Of a stretch of DNA of 64,000 nt, positions 60,421 through 64,000 are shown in pieces (within the stretch, counting starts at the first letter, position 1; the number at the start of each line of letters is the position of its first letter). The stretch lies in the NCBI GenBank assembly GCA_035236585.1, contig CP141130.1, forward strand, positions 33,057,501 to 33,121,500, written 5' to 3'. The stretch is from Warburgia ugandensis. Its lineage: Eukaryota; Streptophyta; Magnoliopsida; Canellales; Canellaceae. The notes below the pieces were generated by a model. The model saw only the letters and a program-made list of their open reading frames with translations, was not told the origin of the DNA and did not search any database. Made by a program: the position numbers and the translations under genes.

Positions 60421-63406
60421 GATACTTTTGACTTGGATTATGTGATTCTTTAAGTCGTCAGTATTCCAATTCGACAATGGTTTTTAATATCGATATTGAA
60501 CGTGAGTGTTCAAACATGCACATGTTTTAAAGAGCATATGATTTTAAACGTAGCATGCATTGTAAAACTAGTAGTGATAGACTCCTACTGAGTATAATAT
60601 ATACTCACCCAATCCTTAACATTTTTCAGACACAAGAAAGCACTTAAGGACAGAATACGCGCGTGACAGAAGACACCTAAATATATCATTTTTCAGGACA
60701 ACTGCATTCACGAGTAGAAGACGCCTCAGGAGCAAGTAAATCAAAAGGAGACAATTATACATGTAAGTAAACACTCTACCCTTTGGACATGTATTTGTAT
60801 TTATTTACAATTGGGCTGTGAGTTGTGACTGGATAGACCTGGGAAAAACATTTATGATTTCTGAAGTTTTTCAAAAACTACTTTGATTGTTGTGAAAGCA
60901 AATGACACTTGGGGTTTTCAAAATGAGTTTAAAACAAAAGATTTTCTGCTGCATTGCATGGTTTTTATAAAATGGTTTTCAAATAGGGATGCATCCCGCC
61001 TTAGGAATTAGATATTGCATTTAAAAATGCATGGGAAAACTTGGGTCGTCACAAAATTAGAGCAAAGGTGTTGTCAGTAACTATTAGAAATCCAATGACT
61101 GACACCTCCTTTTTGACATTTTTCAGCATCAAATGATATAAGATTACCATCAAGCTTTAGAGGATCATAGGTGAGATCCTAATCTACAACTCTCATATTT
61201 TTTATTTGAGATCTATTGAGAAATAGGTCACCGAAAATGACTAGAATCCGGACATCTTCTCCAGCGACAACGACATTTTTTGGTGAACCCCTAATAATGT
61301 GAAAATTTAGAATTTTTTTAATTTGGATAAATCACACTTGATCTTTTCATCTATAAAGATAGATCATCAATCGGGAATCAATTGATCCTTAAAATTTTGA
61401 TAAAAAAATTTGGTAGTGCGTAGGGAAAAATTGAGATCTCAGTATCTGACCCTTAAAAACACAATCAGAAGGTAGATTCATGTAATTTATGACTCTAATT
61501 ATATATCAGTAATAAATTGTGACAAAAACAACACACCCATTATAGACTAGCTAATTCAAGGTCCAATCCAACCTTCCAAAACTAGATTAGTGACGATTTG
61601 CCATCAAAATACTTGATTAAATAATTGATCTATGAGACCTCATGGATCCATAAGATTAGTGGTGAGATTATTAGATTGAAGGTTTCTTGACCTAATCTAT
61701 GATTTGAAACACAGATATGCAAGATTTAAATATATAAATCAATGAATTTGAATGATCTGTAGATTGTATGAGGCATAGAGAGCCATCCAACTATTCAATT
61801 TGAGATTTTATGAATTGATCTATATGATGAAGATAAATTATTGAAGTTAAACACATATTTTCTCAGATTTAGATGATAAAGATTGATATTGGTGAATCTT
61901 AATGGCTGATTAATCTTTCTGTATGACGCCTGTCAATTTTAGAAGATTAGAACTACAATTCCAAGTAGGTTGTTCTAACATCTTTAATTTATCCATATAT
62001 TTAGATTATGATTAGATTATTGTGGAGTGTTTAAGATTCTTAATTAGAGCTACTAACCCCTGCATTTCATTTATGCATCTCGTGGATTTGATCTCCCATT
62101 TTGATTTGACACCTAATTGTGATTTGATGAATGATTTATATTTCATCGCACTTTTATCTCCTTACATGTAATCAAAGTTTGATTCATAATTTGTACTTGT
62201 AGGTTATAGATGAGGGCAACCTAAGAGGGCGGCCGGTGAGGGCGGGTGTATGTGGCACTAGTAGGCTTCAAGGTGGTAACTTCTAGGTGGGAGCTTCTAG
62301 GTGCTTATGATATGGTCATGGGTTGGGCTGAGATGAATTGTGAGATTGTTTTTATATGCATGATTTGATTTGTTATCTAGTTGTTGGCATGGATTGGCCG
62401 ATAGTGAGCTGATATGCTTAGATGTATATTTGGAATAGATTTGCCTGTGGTGAGTTGATATGCTCTGATTTGACATGGCATAGATTTGCTTGATATTGAT
62501 TCGAGAAGTGATTCAATTGTTTTATCGTTTTATCACTAATTTGTGCATACTGACAGCATGAATCATCCTTTACATGGATGTCCTATGATTTTACATGTGC
62601 TAATGTTGTACATGGTTGAGATTGTGTTATACTATCATGATACATGTGATTATGAATTGTTTTGATTTGACTTGGCATGAATTTTGCTTTCCTAGTGACT
62701 TGATTTATTATTTGATGGATTGACATAAATGTCTGTATCGCGAGTTGATATACGAAGAAATGTTATGATATGAGATTACTTGAAAATGAATTGAGATGTA
62801 TGTGATATGAGTATTATTGTAAGGATAAGATGGTATGACTGTATATTGTTCCTTAGAATGGATTATAAATGACTTGGATATCCAATTGTATTTGGCTTTC
62901 TATATATTACTAAAGTAGATGCTCAAACACCTACGAAGCATAGCTTGTTGAGACATTGTAAATTTATTTACAATGTCTAAGGTTTTGAAGAAAATGATTG
63001 AAGAATAAACAGCTAAAGTTAGATGGAACTATGTACAAAGACAATAATAGTGTGAGACTGTTGATAATGTAAGTATATGACTTGCATTTTATCTTCCTGG
63101 AAATGTATATATATATGCATTTATATAGTTGGACTGTGAATTGTAACTGGATAGAATCCTGGATAATGTAAAATATAAACTCATTGGTTTTCGTAACTTC
63201 TAAAATGTATTGTTGTGGTGTAGATGACACTTGGGTTTTGACAAACTTGTGCAAAAGAAAGATTATATTCAAATTTTTTAAAGATCTTCCACTGCTTGCA
63301 TTTGAAAAATAACGAAAATGTGTTATGAAAACTTGGGACGTCACATATCACTGAGACACTATCGAAATGCTAAGCTCTAGTCTTATTGGATTCCTTAATT
63401 GCCCTG

Positions 63407-64000
63407 TGATACGAAAGATAGTTGATTGTTAAGTGTTTAATTTTGGCTAAAAGACCCTTAATTTAGGATTCAATTAGATCATCAAACCATTCAAAAAGTG
63501 AAAAATTTAGCTTGATTTTTTTAATTGGGCTCAAATTGACCATCTAAACTTTAAAATTTCAAAATCAACGGTTAAATGATCATTAGAGAGTATTAGATGA
63601 TTAATGTGCAGTTTAGATGATTCTAATTTAGTCTTTTATTTTGCAGATCAACTGAAGGAAGGCTGGATGGCTTAGCTCTATGATCAACGGTGTAGATCAA
63701 AAACGGAAGAGTCCTAACCAACAAGGATTCCTAAAAGGATGGAGTTCTACTTGGAAGAGGAGAAAGTTTCCCCATAGAACTCTAACTCTTCAAAGATAGA
63801 GTTTAAGGAAGGAGTTGGATGAAGATAAGGAAGGAGGGAGAGAAAAATAAGGAAGGGAAAGGCTATAAAGAGGAAACTATATGAGGGGAAGTTTTGGAGT
63901 CTTTGGGGAGTTTTGGTTATTTCCATTGCTCACAATCTACATTGGTAGAGTTTTATGCTTTCCATGCTGTTTTGCTTTGTTGTTTTCTTCTTGCTTTCAT
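63407..64000 (+). mobile_element. Start of a gypsy-type LTR, cut by the window end
   Basis: It starts TGATACGAAAGATAGTTGAT and matches the inverse of 57730-58012 over its first 300 bp. A TATA-like ggctataaagagg lies at 63861-63873, followed by sequence that could be the transcribed part. The other end and target duplication are outside the window. Confidence 0.7.
63863..63869 (+). promoter_or_regulatory. Candidate LTR TATA box
   Basis: TATAAAG occurs in ggctataaagagg, about 456 bp into the LTR. Confidence 0.45.

Larger units (their letters stand above)
58490..61053 (+). mobile_element. Solo LTR, plus strand, nested in the LTR at 55171
   Basis: It starts TGTAATGCCTAAGC and ends TTGGGTCGTCACA. 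It is flanked by GAATT (58485-58489) and AAATT (61054-61058), a duplication with one mismatch. It is the same family as 33944-36698 but in opposite orientation. The block 60040-60290 ('ggcatgtccctgc', 'tgtggtacagggggct', 'ccctaggtacccgggg') matches the inverse of 34670-34900. No internal coding region is present. A TATA box sits in a perfect short inverted repeat at 58927-58946. Confidence 0.9.

Overview
The window is nuclear DNA of a flowering plant with a large, retrotransposon-rich genome. It contains one long intact intronless coding frame, a DnaJ protein with a C-terminal DUF3444 domain, which is a plant-specific architecture. Almost everything else is old, mutated LTR retrotransposon DNA plus one RTE-type LINE. 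There is no operon structure, no CRISPR and no recognisable tRNA or rRNA. I cannot name the species from the sequence.

Layout: 1-7600 is a stack of LTR pieces. It holds the end of a plus-strand Ty3/gypsy LTR, a minus-strand LTR with an initiator-Met primer-binding site, and a minus-strand gypsy 3' LTR with the end of its internal region. 7601-14447 is AT-rich unclassified repeat debris. 14448-33615 is a small non-autonomous LTR element (311/313-bp LTRs, TSD ATGTA) carrying two captured host-gene fragments, one BRX-domain-like and one LSM3-like. It was later split by a 16.4-kb Ty3/gypsy element (16441-32890, TSD TAGTG) with recognisable gag, protease, RT, RNase H and integrase. That element was itself hit by a solo LTR (17765-20342) in its 5' LTR and by a shrunken solo LTR (27601-28471) in its integrase. 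33944-36698 is a minus-strand solo LTR (TSD CAACT).

36704-44159 is the gene neighbourhood: a diverged direct duplication, a probable promoter and leader with an intron, the DnaJ gene (39668-42091), and a featureless downstream flank. 44160-52353 is a dead RTE LINE interrupted by a hairpin MITE-like sequence and a 4.9-kb LTR-bounded insertion (45335-50205, TSD ATAGG). 52354-55165 is low-copy-looking DNA with one good candidate exon on the minus strand (53039-53197). 55171-63345 is another LTR (TSD TATCA) split by a minus-strand gypsy-type LTR, which carries a 166-bp GA repeat and a long purine-rich tract, and by a solo LTR (58490-61053). From 63407 to the end is the start of a further gypsy-type LTR.

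The order of insertion can be read because target-site duplications survive at seven insertions, five of them perfect. The most notable biological object is the small LTR element carrying side-by-side fragments of two unrelated host genes. No intact autonomous element remains, so the window is best read as one functional gene in a graveyard of nested insertions and LTR-LTR recombination products. No clearly new biological system was found.
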